Assembly (NCBI GenBank): GCA_964405805.1
Contig: CAYOPE010000003.1
Location: 1-51,119 of the forward strand
Reading direction: 5' to 3'
Length of the DNA: 51,119 nt
Source: CAYOPE01 sp964405805
Lineage (GTDB): Bacteria; Patescibacteriota; Doudnabacteria; UBA920; O2-02-FULL-48-8
Shown here: positions 14,099 to 20,676 of the stretch, piece by piece
Layout: each line of letters begins with the position of its first letter
Numbering within the stretch: position 1 is the first letter of the stretch
The notes under the pieces: generated by a model
What the model was told of the DNA's origin: nothing
Seen by the model: the letters and a program-made list of their open reading frames with translations, nothing else
The model's database searches: none
Made by a program: the position numbers and the translations under genes

Positions 14099-14290
14099 GT
14101 ATTGTTGTCACTTTTTTGGCAGCAAAAAAGCGACGAAAAAAACTGTCGCCACGGCAAAAATTATCCAGAATTCTTAGCTCGTCCGCTAAAACTGCAATTG
14201 CTTCGCAAGAGCAGTTTTTTAACGCTCACTCGCGTCGAATTCTGACAAAATTTTTGCAAGTGGCGAGTGAACTCAAAATTGCCTTTCAGC
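14099..14290 (+). other. Intergenic region after fusA, no gene seen
   Basis: It contains three inverted repeats: CTTTTTTG/CAAAAAAG (about 14111-14131), the fusA terminator, and CACTCGC/GCGAGTG (about 14226-14270). A long open frame crossing it (14116-14592) is low-complexity at the start and runs antisense to a better-supported gene, so it is not called. Confidence 0.5.
14188..14220 (+). terminator. fusA terminator
   Basis: AAAACTGC (14188-14195) pairs with GCAGTTTT (14211-14218), followed by further Ts. It separates rpsL-rpsG-fusA from the minus-strand island. Confidence 0.75.
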
Positions 14291-14330
14291 AAAAAAAACG
14301 AACGCCGCGGGCACTGGGGCCTGCGGCGGT
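14291..14330 (-). terminator. Terminator of the 14354 gene (duplicated sequence)
   Basis: Minus strand CGCCGC (14328-14323) pairs with GCGGCG (14308-14303), then TTCG and eight Ts. A 29-base core (14301-14329) is identical to the terminator at 16202-16230. Confidence 0.8.
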
Positions 14331-14353
14331 TGGGAAGTTGAGCGGACGGCAGC

Positions 14354-14791
14354 TTAGTGTTTCCGTCGACTTTTTTTATTGTCGACAGGGCCGAGAATTT
14401 CGAAGTCGGTATGCATCTCTTCAAGGCGAATCGCTCTTGTCATGCGAGCCAGAATTTGATTTCCTGGGACTGCAAGCGCTTCGTAGCAAAGCGGAAGTTC
14501 CCAGACAGCGCCCTCTGTATCGCGGACGTAGGTGTAGTTGTAGGTCGAACCGGTTCGCCGTCCGAGGACTGATTCGACAACGAAGCTTCTGACACAGGTC
14601 AATTCACCGGACTCTTGTGGACTGGTGTTGAACGCAGCGCGACGGAGATTGAGAAAATCGTCGTCAGTGAGAGGTTTCATCAAGGCCGCCTCTCTTTTAA
14701 GGACGTTCCTTGCGTGATCCTCCATCCGCGGGTGGCGCGCAGAAGCATTCAGCATCTGTCGGGACATTCTGATTCGTCTTTGTCGACGCAT
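14354..14791 (-). CDS. Hypothetical protein, about 145 aa (high-GC set)
   Basis: ATG at 14791 has AAGGAGG 9 nt upstream; an alternative ATG immediately after the SD (14800) is too close. The N-terminus is very Arg-rich (MRRQRRIRMSRQ), the centre carries STYNYTYVRDTEG strands and a single Cys in ELPLCYEALAVPG, and the tail is basic (KKSRRKH). No membrane span. It has its own promoter and terminator. I do not recognise it. Confidence 0.6.
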   Translation of the reverse strand: MRRQRRIRMSRQMLNASARHPRMEDHARNVLKREAALMKPLTDDDFLNLRRAAFNTSPQESGELTCVRSFVVESVLGRRTGSTYNYTYVRDTEGAVWELPLCYEALAVPGNQILARMTRAIRLEEMHTDFEILGPVDNKKSRRKH

Positions 14792-14815
14792 TTGTTCCAT
14801 CCTCCTTGGTCGATC

Positions 14816-14844
14816 ATAGTAGCAAGCCGTTTGATTTTGGTCAA
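14816..14844 (-). promoter_or_regulatory. Promoter of the 14791 gene
   Basis: Minus strand TTGACC (14844-14839), 17 bp, TACTAT (14821-14816). It begins directly after the terminator of the upstream unit. Confidence 0.65.
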
Positions 14845-14878
14845 AAGCAAACCGCCGGGGCATTGCGCCACGGCGGCG
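14842..14878 (-). terminator. Terminator of the 16139-14902 operon
   Basis: Minus strand CCGCCGTGGCGCAATGCCCC-type hairpin (CCGCCG arm pairing with CGGCGG), followed by TTTGCTTTT. It touches the next promoter. Confidence 0.7.
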
Positions 14879-14901
14879 GGAAGAGTGTTGCGAGTGAGTA
14901 G

Positions 14902-15207
14902 TCACTCGGGTTCGCTGTCGAGCTCGTGGTCGAGATCCTGAAGCAGGTTCGCTGCCTCGAGTGATTCTTGATCAGAAGCGCCAGGTCGAGTCACTTCGCA
15001 GATCAGAGCGGCTTTGACCCGAGCCAGGGCGCCAGGATCTGGATCGTCGTCACCGAGCGCTGTGAGCGCTGCTTCGATGGTCCCGACGCGGATGTAGTTC
15101 ATGGAGCCGTTGAGCTCGGCCTTCTTCTTGACGAGATACGCTCGTAGCCGCGCCTGGAGTTCGGCGCTGAAGTCTTTCGGAGAGCGAATTTCTTGGGCTG
15201 GACTCAT
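14902..15207 (-). CDS. Hypothetical protein, 101 aa (high-GC set)
   Basis: SD ACGGAGGA 6 nt before the ATG at 15207. MSPAQEIRSPKDFSAELQARLRAYLVKKKAEL is an amphipathic helix; the remainder is acidic, Ala/Leu-rich and helical, ending in an Asp/Glu tail. It has some similarity in layout to the gene at 15562 (N-terminal 'P..LSA.L..RL..YL' helix, then L/A/D helices), so the two may be paralogues. Soluble; function unknown. Last gene of a four-gene operon. Confidence 0.6.
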   Translation of the reverse strand: MSPAQEIRSPKDFSAELQARLRAYLVKKKAELNGSMNYIRVGTIEAALTALGDDDPDPGALARVKAALICEVTRPGASDQESLEAANLLQDLDHELDSEPE

Positions 15208-15218
15208 CGTTTCCTCCG

Positions 15219-15554
15219 TCAGAAACCAGAAGGCAGGTGGTGGCGATAGTCGCCGTTGAGTGCCGGCGGCTTGGCGAGTAGTCCGCGTGCCACTTGCTCT
15301 TTCAGCACCTGGATTTTGCCGAGCTGAGCGAAGCAGGCTGAGCACCGATGTGCGTGATCCTCGAAGTCAGCCAGCGTCCGCAGATTGTGTTCGGTCGGGT
15401 CCCATGGCCCGAACTCCAGGATCCCTTCAGGGATGTGCTCGTCGGTTTTCGGCTGATTGCCTGAGCGGGAAAACAGAGCGAGAGCCACGAGGCCGATTAG
15501 AACAGAATCCAGCATGACGAATTCCCAGAAGTAGACCCAATCGATGTTAATCAT
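15219..15554 (-). CDS. Single-span membrane protein with HxxxCxxC motif, 111 aa (high-GC set)
   Basis: ATG at 15554 with GAGGA about 5 nt upstream; an in-frame extension to 15665 overlaps the upstream gene and is rejected. One membrane helix near the N-terminus (about residues 9-30, VMLDSVLIGLVALALF). The soluble part contains HAHRCSACFAQLGKIQVLKEQ, an H-x3-C-x2-C arrangement as in zinc anti-sigma domains, although there the motif normally precedes the membrane span. Function unknown; the zinc-binding idea rests on the motif only. Confidence 0.6.
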   Translation of the reverse strand: MINIDWVYFWEFVMLDSVLIGLVALALFSRSGNQPKTDEHIPEGILEFGPWDPTEHNLRTLADFEDHAHRCSACFAQLGKIQVLKEQVARGLLAKPPALNGDYRHHLPSGF

Positions 15555-15561
15555 GTGGTCC

Positions 15562-15891
15562 TCATCCGTGTTTGATTTTGGGGTCCTTGGCACCGAGCTC
15601 ACGCGCCATGTCCATGGTGAGGGTCGCGGCGTCCAGCTTCTCGAGCTTTGCGTTGTGGGGGTCATTCACCCCTTCGTCCAGCGCGAGTCCGATTCTCAGT
15701 ATCGCCTGAGCGTCGGAGCCGGATAATGCATCGCGCGCTGCCAGGAGCCGCTGAAGTTGCGTCACACGCGGGTCGTATTGCAGCTTTTTGATCTGGTGTT
15801 CCAGGTAGTGGTCGAGTCGTTGACGCAGATCCGCACTGAGGTCGACAGGGTATGGAGTCCGCGAGGGATCTCTGTCGAATCGAAGAGCCAT
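15562..15891 (-). CDS. Hypothetical protein, 109 aa (high-GC set)
   Basis: SD ACGGAGGA 4 nt before ATG 15891. Predicted helical and soluble: PYPVDLSADLRQRLDHYLEHQIKKL at the N-terminus, then Leu/Ala/Asp-rich helices. No cysteine. It lies 7 nt upstream of the membrane-protein gene, in the same operon. Possible distant paralogue of 14902-15207. I do not recognise it. Confidence 0.6.
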   Translation of the reverse strand: MALRFDRDPSRTPYPVDLSADLRQRLDHYLEHQIKKLQYDPRVTQLQRLLAARDALSGSDAQAILRIGLALDEGVNDPHNAKLEKLDAATLTMDMARELGAKDPKIKHG

Positions 15892-15902
15892 GATGTCCTC
15901 CG

Positions 15903-16139
15903 TCAGGCTTGCGAGCGTGACAGCGTCCGGCTGTACACAGTCGCGGGTATGAGTCGTTGAGTACGTGTCTCGAGGTTTGCCAGGGAATCGTCGTCGAGGA
16001 TGATCTTGTCATCTGGACCCAGTGTGATCTCGGCCCAGAAGCGACGTGAGCCTCGCATTGTCCGCAGTTCGAAGTAACGGACAGGGTACGAAGTCTTGCG
16101 GATACTGATCTTGTCCGTTTTGATCAGATCATTCAGCAT
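15903..16139 (-). CDS. Hypothetical protein, 78 aa (high-GC set)
   Basis: SD AAGGAGGA with ATG at 16139. It looks beta-rich (RKTSYPVRYFELRTMRGSRRFWAEI) with an acidic DDKIILDDDS turn and a basic tail. No signal and no membrane span. First gene of the 16139-14902 operon, behind an extended -10 promoter. Function unknown. Confidence 0.6.
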   Translation of the reverse strand: MLNDLIKTDKISIRKTSYPVRYFELRTMRGSRRFWAEITLGPDDKIILDDDSLANLETRTQRLIPATVYSRTLSRSQA

Positions 16140-16161
16140 GTCCGTCCTCCTTATGAGTTAG

Positions 16162-16170
16162 AGTATAGCA
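16162..16170 (-). promoter_or_regulatory. Extended -10 promoter for the 16139 operon
   Basis: Minus strand TGCTATACT (16170-16162) is an extended -10 with a perfect TATACT; no good -35 lies 17 bp upstream. It stands just downstream of the preceding terminator. Confidence 0.55.
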
Positions 16171-16193
16171 TCGCTTATATTTTTAAAGAAATT

Positions 16194-16232
16194 AAAAAAA
16201 CAACGCCGCGGGCACTGGGGCCTGCGGCGGCG
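16194..16232 (-). terminator. Terminator of the 16855-16270 operon (duplicated sequence)
   Basis: Same GC-rich hairpin as at 14291-14330 (29 identical bases, 16202-16230), followed on the minus strand by a T-run. Confidence 0.8.
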
Positions 16233-16269
16233 GGTGGAAACTTTGGATGAGAAGGTCGGTTGACCGACG

Positions 16270-16404
16270 TCAGCGATCCTTGCTTCCCTTGCGTACAGCC
16301 TTGCGATCTTCTCTCGCGATTTCTCTGGCCAACTTTTCTGTTTGCTTACGAGTGATGCTTTTTTTCGATTGGCCGACAGCACGCAAAACGCTTTTAAGTG
16401 ACAC
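16270..16404 (-). CDS. Small very basic protein, 44 aa (high-GC set)
   Basis: GTG at 16404 with GGAGGAGG 4 nt upstream; the frame overlaps the end of the preceding gene by 11 nt. The product is Lys/Arg-rich and helical (SKKSITRKQTEKLAREIARE), with no Cys and no membrane span. The size, charge and strong SD support a real gene. It might bind nucleic acid, but nothing shows that directly. Confidence 0.55.
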   Translation of the reverse strand: MSLKSVLRAVGQSKKSITRKQTEKLAREIAREDRKAVRKGSKDR

Positions 16405-16642
16405 GAGACCTCCTCCGTTTCCACTCGCGAACAGCGGCGATTGTCGCCCAGCCCAGGCCGAGACTTGCTGGGATCAGCAGGATCAGGTTCATGACGACGA
16501 AGATTTGCTGCTCCGCTGGATCGAGCCTCGCAACCATTGGCACGATAATCAGGGAGTGCAAATACAGCGTGACTGGAATGCTGGTAGCCACGATTAGAAC
16601 GTGGAGCATTACAAACACATGTAGCGCAGTTCGGTTTGGCAC
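16394..16642 (-). CDS. Two-span membrane protein, 82 aa (high-GC set)
   Basis: GTG at 16642 with ACGGAGGA 5 nt upstream. Two hydrophobic helices (about residues 7-35 and 47-68) and a basic cytoplasmic tail (REWKRRRSR). No motif recognised. Middle gene of a three-gene operon of small membrane and basic proteins. Confidence 0.6.
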   Translation of the reverse strand: MPNRTALHVFVMLHVLIVATSIPVTLYLHSLIIVPMVARLDPAEQQIFVVMNLILLIPASLGLGWATIAAVREWKRRRSRVT

Positions 16643-16654
16643 GAATTCCTCCGT

Positions 16655-16855
16655 TCACATCCACGCTGCGAACCAGCGGCGTTTGTGCGGACGAAAAGCC
16701 CACGAGAGATAGGTCCACTGGACTGCGCCACCCGCGGCGATTCCAAGCCATCCGTAGGTCAGCGATGCCACACCCAGTTTGTATGCGGTCACCCAGACCG
16801 TGAACATGGTGATGACAGCGAGAATTCCTGCCACGATTTGGTGAACCAATTTCAT
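16655..16855 (-). CDS. Two-span membrane protein, 66 aa (high-GC set)
   Basis: SD GAAGGAGG 4 nt before the ATG. Helices at about residues 5-25 and 32-52, then a basic tail (FRPHKRRW). Unknown family. First gene of the operon, from an extended -10 promoter divergent from tuf. Confidence 0.6.
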   Translation of the reverse strand: MKLVHQIVAGILAVITMFTVWVTAYKLGVASLTYGWLGIAAGGAVQWTYLSWAFRPHKRRWFAAWM

Positions 16856-16875
16856 AGCCCCTCCTTCAGGAGTCT

Positions 16876-16956
16876 AGTATACCAGTTTGGCCAAAATAGG
16901 CGAAATTTGTCCACAGGCTGGGGGCCCTTTACAAACTATGCCAAATGCCTTATAAT
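16876..16956. promoter_or_regulatory. Divergent promoters: 16855 operon (-) and tuf (+)
   Basis: Minus: extended -10 TGGTATACT (TATACT at 16881-16876). Plus: TTTACA (16928-16933), 17-bp spacer, TATAAT (16951-16956). The plus promoter would give a tuf leader of about 127 nt. Confidence 0.75.
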
Positions 16957-16962
16957 CCTTAG

Positions 16963-17089
16963 GCGACATAATTAATCTATAGGTTTTAGGCGGCAATTTC
17001 CTCACCTTGGCTAAGGATCAGCGGTCGATAGGAATCTTGGCTTAGGCTCGGAAGAGCAGCTCAAAACCTTAATAATTAAGGCTTTTTTT
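16963..17089 (+). promoter_or_regulatory. Long tuf leader with start-abutting terminator-like hairpin
   Basis: CCTTAA-TAA-TTAAGG (about 17068-17082), then seven Ts running straight into the tuf ATG. AGGTTTT near 16981 is complementary to AAAACCT, just left of and overlapping the hairpin, so an antiterminator pairing is available. The body also contains CCTTGGCTAAGG and CTTGGCTTAGG repeats. No SD is present. Confidence 0.55.
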
Positions 17090-18289
17090 ATGGCAGAAAA
17101 ATTTGAACGAAGTAAGCCACACGTAAACGTCGGTACCATTGGTCACGTCGACCACGGAAAGACCACGCTTACTGCGGCTCTTACTAAAGTTTCTTTTGAT
17201 AAGGGTTGGAACAAAAAGTTCGTGCCTTACGATGAAGTGGCAAAAGCTTCTGAATCACAAGGCCGACGCGATCCAACTAAGATTTTGACTATTTCTACCT
17301 CACACGTAGAGTACGAAACCCCGAACCGACACTATGCTCACGTCGACTGTCCAGGACACGCTGACTATGTGAAAAACATGATCACAGGTGCTGCTCAGAT
17401 GGACGGCTCGATCTTGGTTGTGTCTGCTGTGGACGGTCCTATGCCTCAGACTCGAGAGCACATTCTACTTGCCAAGCAGGTCGGCGTGCCTTCAATCGTT
17501 GTTTTCTTAAACAAGGTTGATATGGTTCAGGATGCTGAATTGCTCGACTTGGTTGAAGAAGAAATTCGAGACCTTCTCACCAAATACGGTTTCCCAGGAA
17601 AAGAAACTCCGATCGTCCGCGGTTCAGCTCTTAAAGCACTCCAAGGCGAGGCAACTGGCGTTGAGTCAGTGGTTAAGCTTTTGGAAACCTTGGATTCATA
17701 CATCCCAGAACCAACTCGCGACGTAGACAAGCCATTCTTGCTTGCTATCGAAGACATCTTCTCAATCGAAGGTCGTGGTACTGTGGTCACTGGTCGTATT
17801 GAACGCGGAATTGTCAAAGTCGGTGAAGAAGTCGAAATGATGGGTCTTCGCCCAACTACCAAAACTGTTGTCACTGGAATTGAAATGTTTAACAAGCAGC
17901 TCGATGAAGGTCGCGCTGGAGATAATGCTGGTATTTTGCTCCGCGGTACTAAGAAAGACGAAGTCGAGCGCGGACAAGTGCTCTGTAAGCCAGGAACTAT
18001 CACTCCTCACACTGAATTTGATGCAGAAGTCTATGTGCTGACCAAAGAAGAAGGCGGACGTCATACTCCATTCTTCAAAGGTTATAAGCCTCAGTTCTAC
18101 ATCCGCACCACTGATGTCACCGGAGAAGTCGAGCTTCCAGCCGGTCAAGAAATGGTTATGCCAGGGGACACTGTCAGCTTGAAGATTAAGTTGATCAGCC
18201 CTGTCGCGCTCGAAGAAAAGCAAAGATTTGCTATTCGTGAAGGCGGACACACTGTAGGCGCTGGTGTAGTTTTGAAGATTAATAAGTAA
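17090..18289 (+). CDS. tuf: Elongation factor Tu, 399 aa
   Basis: Delivers aminoacyl-tRNA to the ribosome. G1 GHVDHGKT (18-25), G3 DCPGH, G4 NKVD and domains II and III are intact. Switch I is unusual: where most EF-Tu read RGITI, this one reads KILTI (residues 64-68), preceded by SESQGRRDPT in place of the usual APEEKA. The Mg-coordinating Thr is kept. Expressed from its own promoter and ended by a terminator at 18295, so it is separate from both the str and S10 units. Confidence 0.97.
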   Translation: MAEKFERSKPHVNVGTIGHVDHGKTTLTAALTKVSFDKGWNKKFVPYDEVAKASESQGRRDPTKILTISTSHVEYETPNRHYAHVDCPGHADYVKNMITGAAQMDGSILVVSAVDGPMPQTREHILLAKQVGVPSIVVFLNKVDMVQDAELLDLVEEEIRDLLTKYGFPGKETPIVRGSALKALQGEATGVESVVKLLETLDSYIPEPTRDVDKPFLLAIEDIFSIEGRGTVVTGRIERGIVKVGEEVEMMGLRPTTKTVVTGIEMFNKQLDEGRAGDNAGILLRGTKKDEVERGQVLCKPGTITPHTEFDAEVYVLTKEEGGRHTPFFKGYKPQFYIRTTDVTGEVELPAGQEMVMPGDTVSLKIKLISPVALEEKQRFAIREGGHTVGAGVVLKINK

Positions 18290-18294
18290 AAAAT

Positions 18295-18334
18295 AAAGGA
18301 CTGCTTGGTGAAAGCCAGGTAGTCCTTTTGTTTA
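18295..18334 (+). terminator. tuf terminator
   Basis: AAAGGACT (18295-18302) pairs with AGTCCTTT (18321-18328), with GCTTGG...CCAGGT pairing inside, followed by TTTTGTTT. Confidence 0.8.
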
Positions 18335-18425
18335 ATTTTGAATAATTAATTTTGAATTTCGAGTGAAATTAGAATATTTGAATATTTAATATTGATTCAA
18401 AATTCTAAATTCATAATTCGAAATT
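18332..18425 (-). repeat. AT-rich dispersed inverted repeat, copy B (reversed)
   Basis: The reverse complement matches copies A, C and D closely (AATTTAGAATTTTGAATC... then ATTCAAAATTAATTATT). Lies between tuf and rpsJ. Confidence 0.8.
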
Positions 18426-18468
18426 ATCTCATGACCCGATAAGTCAAATCGTATAACAATAATAAGTT

Positions 18469-18795
18469 ATGCCTGATAATAAAGAGAACGAGACCGGAAG
18501 AATTCGTATAAAAATTCGAGCTTATGACCATAAGCTGATCGATCAATCTGCCCGCCAAATCGTAGATACTGCGAAGCGGACAGGGGCTTCGGTAATTGGC
18601 CCAGTGCCACTGCCTACAGAGAAGACCAAGTATACTGTGAACCGATCAACCTTTGTCCATAAGAACGCGCGCGAACAGTTCGAAATGCGTATTCACAAAA
18701 GATTGATTGATATCTCATCTCCTACACCAAAGACTATTGATGCTCTGTCTAACTTGAATCTTCCAGCAGGTGTGGACGTAGAGATCAAAATGTAA
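18469..18795 (+). CDS. rpsJ: 30S ribosomal protein S10, 108 aa
   Basis: IRIKIRAYDHKLIDQSARQIVDTAKRTGA, GPVPLPT and HKRLIDI are S10 signatures. S10 sits in the 30S head and also serves as NusE. ATG at 18469 without an SD. First gene of the S10 operon, separated from rplC by a 138-nt leader-like gap. Confidence 0.97.
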   Translation: MPDNKENETGRIRIKIRAYDHKLIDQSARQIVDTAKRTGASVIGPVPLPTEKTKYTVNRSTFVHKNAREQFEMRIHKRLIDISSPTPKTIDALSNLNLPAGVDVEIKM

Positions 18796-18933
18796 AAAAT
18801 AAGTTATAAAGTTCGAAAGTTAAAAGTTCATAAAGTTAGAAGATTGGATAGATCCCAAAGGAAATCGCCAATCATGAAGAACCACTAAGGCTTCTTTATC
18901 AAAAGGGATCCTTAGTGGTTTTTTATAAGACTT
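18796..18933 (+). promoter_or_regulatory. rplC leader with attenuator/pseudoknot-like structure
   Basis: A run of related AAAGTTC/AAAGTTA units (18800-18838) is followed by GATCCC (18851-18856), ACCACTAAGG (18881-18890), GGGATC (18905-18910) and CCTTAGTGGT (18910-18919) with a T-run. ACCACTAAGG/CCTTAGTGGT is a perfect 10-bp terminator stem. GATCCC/GGGATC crosses it, so the two either form a pseudoknot or exclude each other. The T-run ends 9 nt before the rplC ATG. Confidence 0.6.
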
Positions 18934-19479
18934 ATGTCAAAGTTTATTCTTGCTGAAAAATTGAATATGTCCCAAATGTTTACCAAAGATGGTAAGGTTG
19001 TTCCTGTTACAATTCTGAAAGCCGGACCAGTGAAAGTGACGCAGGTAAAAACTCAGGACAAAGATAAGTATTCTGCAGTGCAGGTTGGATACAAGAAAAT
19101 GAAGGCAGAATTCAGAATTTCTGATAAAGATAACTTTAGTAAAGACCAGGAGATAAAAGTTGATAGCTTCGCAGTGGGCGACATGGTGAAAGTCACAGGC
19201 GAGATGAAAGGCAGAGGATTTGCAGGACCGATCAAACGACATGGTTTCCATGGCGCCCCTGCTTCTCACGGTCATGATCATCCACGCGCAGTCGGCGCGA
19301 TCGGCGGGCGTTTTCCTCAGCACGTGCGCAAAGGTTTACGAATGGCTGGTCGCATGGGTGGCACTCGCACTGTGAAAAATCTGGAAGTGATTGATGTCGA
19401 CGTAGAGAGAAATTTGATTGCGATAAAAGGAGCAGTACCAGGAGCAAATGGTGGAATAGTGAGAATTCAAGCGGTCTAA
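18934..19479 (+). CDS. rplC: 50S ribosomal protein L3, 181 aa
   Basis: LNMSQMFTKDGKVVPVTILKAGP at the start, and RGFAGPIKRHGFHGAPASHGH...GRMGGTRTVKN, the L3 core that reaches the peptidyl-transferase centre. It is shorter than the common form of about 205-210 aa through loop reduction. The stop overlaps the GDPD start. Confidence 0.96.
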   Translation: MSKFILAEKLNMSQMFTKDGKVVPVTILKAGPVKVTQVKTQDKDKYSAVQVGYKKMKAEFRISDKDNFSKDQEIKVDSFAVGDMVKVTGEMKGRGFAGPIKRHGFHGAPASHGHDHPRAVGAIGGRFPQHVRKGLRMAGRMGGTRTVKNLEVIDVDVERNLIAIKGAVPGANGGIVRIQAV

Positions 19480-20039
19480 TGCTGATCATCGGACACAGAG
19501 GGAATGGATTGGAAAGACAAGAATTGGTAGATATGCTAGAGCTAGATTTGCGAAAGAGTGGACATGATATAGTGGTCCATCACGATAGATTAGGGAAAAA
19601 AAGAGGGCAGAAATTAGTAGAGTTGCTGCCAAACATAAGAGTTCCTTTAAATCTAGAATTGAAAGAGTCAGGATTTGAAACAGAACTGCTTCAAATGCTG
19701 AAGAATTTTTCATCTGAGGTTGTGATTTCCTCGAAGCACCCATGGTACTTGAAGAAAATCAGAGCTTTGGATGAAAAAGTAAAGATTGGTTTAATCCTAG
19801 GAAGTGCGAATTTTTTCTTACTTCCCTGGATCAAATCTCAAGATAAGAAGTTAAATCTTTATTCCATTCATCCAGAAAGTTTTTTTGTAAATAGTTCCAT
19901 GGTCAAGCGGCTTAAAAAGTTAGGTAAGCCAATCTACGTTTGGACTGTGAATCGTCCAAAAAGATTTGCTCAACTTGAAAAGTTAAATGTCGATGGCGTG
20001 TTTACAGATAAACCAGAGTTAATAAGAAAGCATGACTAA
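19479..20039 (+). CDS. Glycerophosphodiester phosphodiesterase (GDPD) family protein, 186 aa
   Basis: IGHRGNG (catalytic HRG), DIVVHHD (second His and acidic ligand), NLELKE, YVWTVN and VDGVFTDKPE are the GDPD TIM-barrel motifs, in order. The expected E-x-D motif appears as LELDLR. It is shorter than typical enzymes of about 240 aa. The family hydrolyses glycerophosphodiesters to glycerol-3-phosphate and alcohol. It overlaps rplC upstream and rplD downstream, so it is embedded in the S10 operon. No signal peptide; cytoplasmic. Confidence 0.85.
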   Translation: MLIIGHRGNGLERQELVDMLELDLRKSGHDIVVHHDRLGKKRGQKLVELLPNIRVPLNLELKESGFETELLQMLKNFSSEVVISSKHPWYLKKIRALDEKVKIGLILGSANFFLLPWIKSQDKKLNLYSIHPESFFVNSSMVKRLKKLGKPIYVWTVNRPKRFAQLEKLNVDGVFTDKPELIRKHD

Positions 20040-20676
20040 GACTACAGTCTACAACCAAATGGGCGAGAAAGTCACAGATTTGGATCTCAATCCCAAGATT
20101 TTTGGTTTAGATAAAATTGATGCCAATTTGGTGCATGCAGCAGTTCGTACTCAACGAAACAATGCTCGTCACTCTATTGCGCATACGAAAAATCGCGGCG
20201 AAGTCGCAGGCAGTGGTAAGAAACCTTGGAAGCAAAAAGGAACTGGGCGTGCTCGCGCAGGATCTGTCAGATCTCCTCTCTGGCGACACGGTGGCGTGAC
20301 TTTTGGGCCGACTAGTGCTCGAAACTGGTCTATGAAGATGAATCGCACAGCCTGGCGCAAAGCTTTGTTTACAATTTTGTCTGACAAGGTCAATGATAAA
20401 AAGTTGGTTGTGGTGGAGAATTTAGATACTACAGCTAAGTCAAAAGAGCTTGTGAGCAGATTAAATAATCTAGCATCGAAAGCAGGACTTGGCAAAAAAT
20501 ATACTTTAGTGCTTGCTGCTCATAACACGGAACTGGAAAGAGCTGCTAGGAATTTGGCTAATGTCAAAGTTTTATACGCAAATCAGCTGAACGTTTTAGA
20601 TTTACTGGCTGGTGATGTGATTGTACTGAAGGATGCTTTGAATATTATTGAGAGTACATATGGGAATATTAGATAA
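20032..20676 (+). CDS. rplD: 50S ribosomal protein L4, 214 aa
   Basis: AVRTQRNNARHSIAHTKNRGEVAGSGKKPWKQKGTGRARAGS is the conserved L4 loop lining the exit tunnel. L4 is the autogenous repressor of the S10 operon in E. coli; whether that holds here is not known. The start overlaps the end of the GDPD gene by 8 nt and the 3' end overlaps rplW. Confidence 0.96.
   Translation: MTKTTVYNQMGEKVTDLDLNPKIFGLDKIDANLVHAAVRTQRNNARHSIAHTKNRGEVAGSGKKPWKQKGTGRARAGSVRSPLWRHGGVTFGPTSARNWSMKMNRTAWRKALFTILSDKVNDKKLVVVENLDTTAKSKELVSRLNNLASKAGLGKKYTLVLAAHNTELERAARNLANVKVLYANQLNVLDLLAGDVIVLKDALNIIESTYGNIR

Noticed and set aside
14116..14592. 158-aa plus-strand ORF after fusA
   Set aside because: It runs through the fusA terminator and then antisense to the 14354-14791 gene; composition is that of inverted repeats.
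16158..16751. 197-aa minus-strand ORF across the small membrane-protein genes
   Set aside because: Overlaps three smaller genes in other frames that have SDs and membrane-protein composition; it crosses a terminator at its 3' end.
14099..16960. High-GC island as contaminant sequence
   Set aside because: No N-run at its edges, and its promoters and terminators interlock with resident ones; similar units recur singly elsewhere. Not excluded, but coverage data would be needed.
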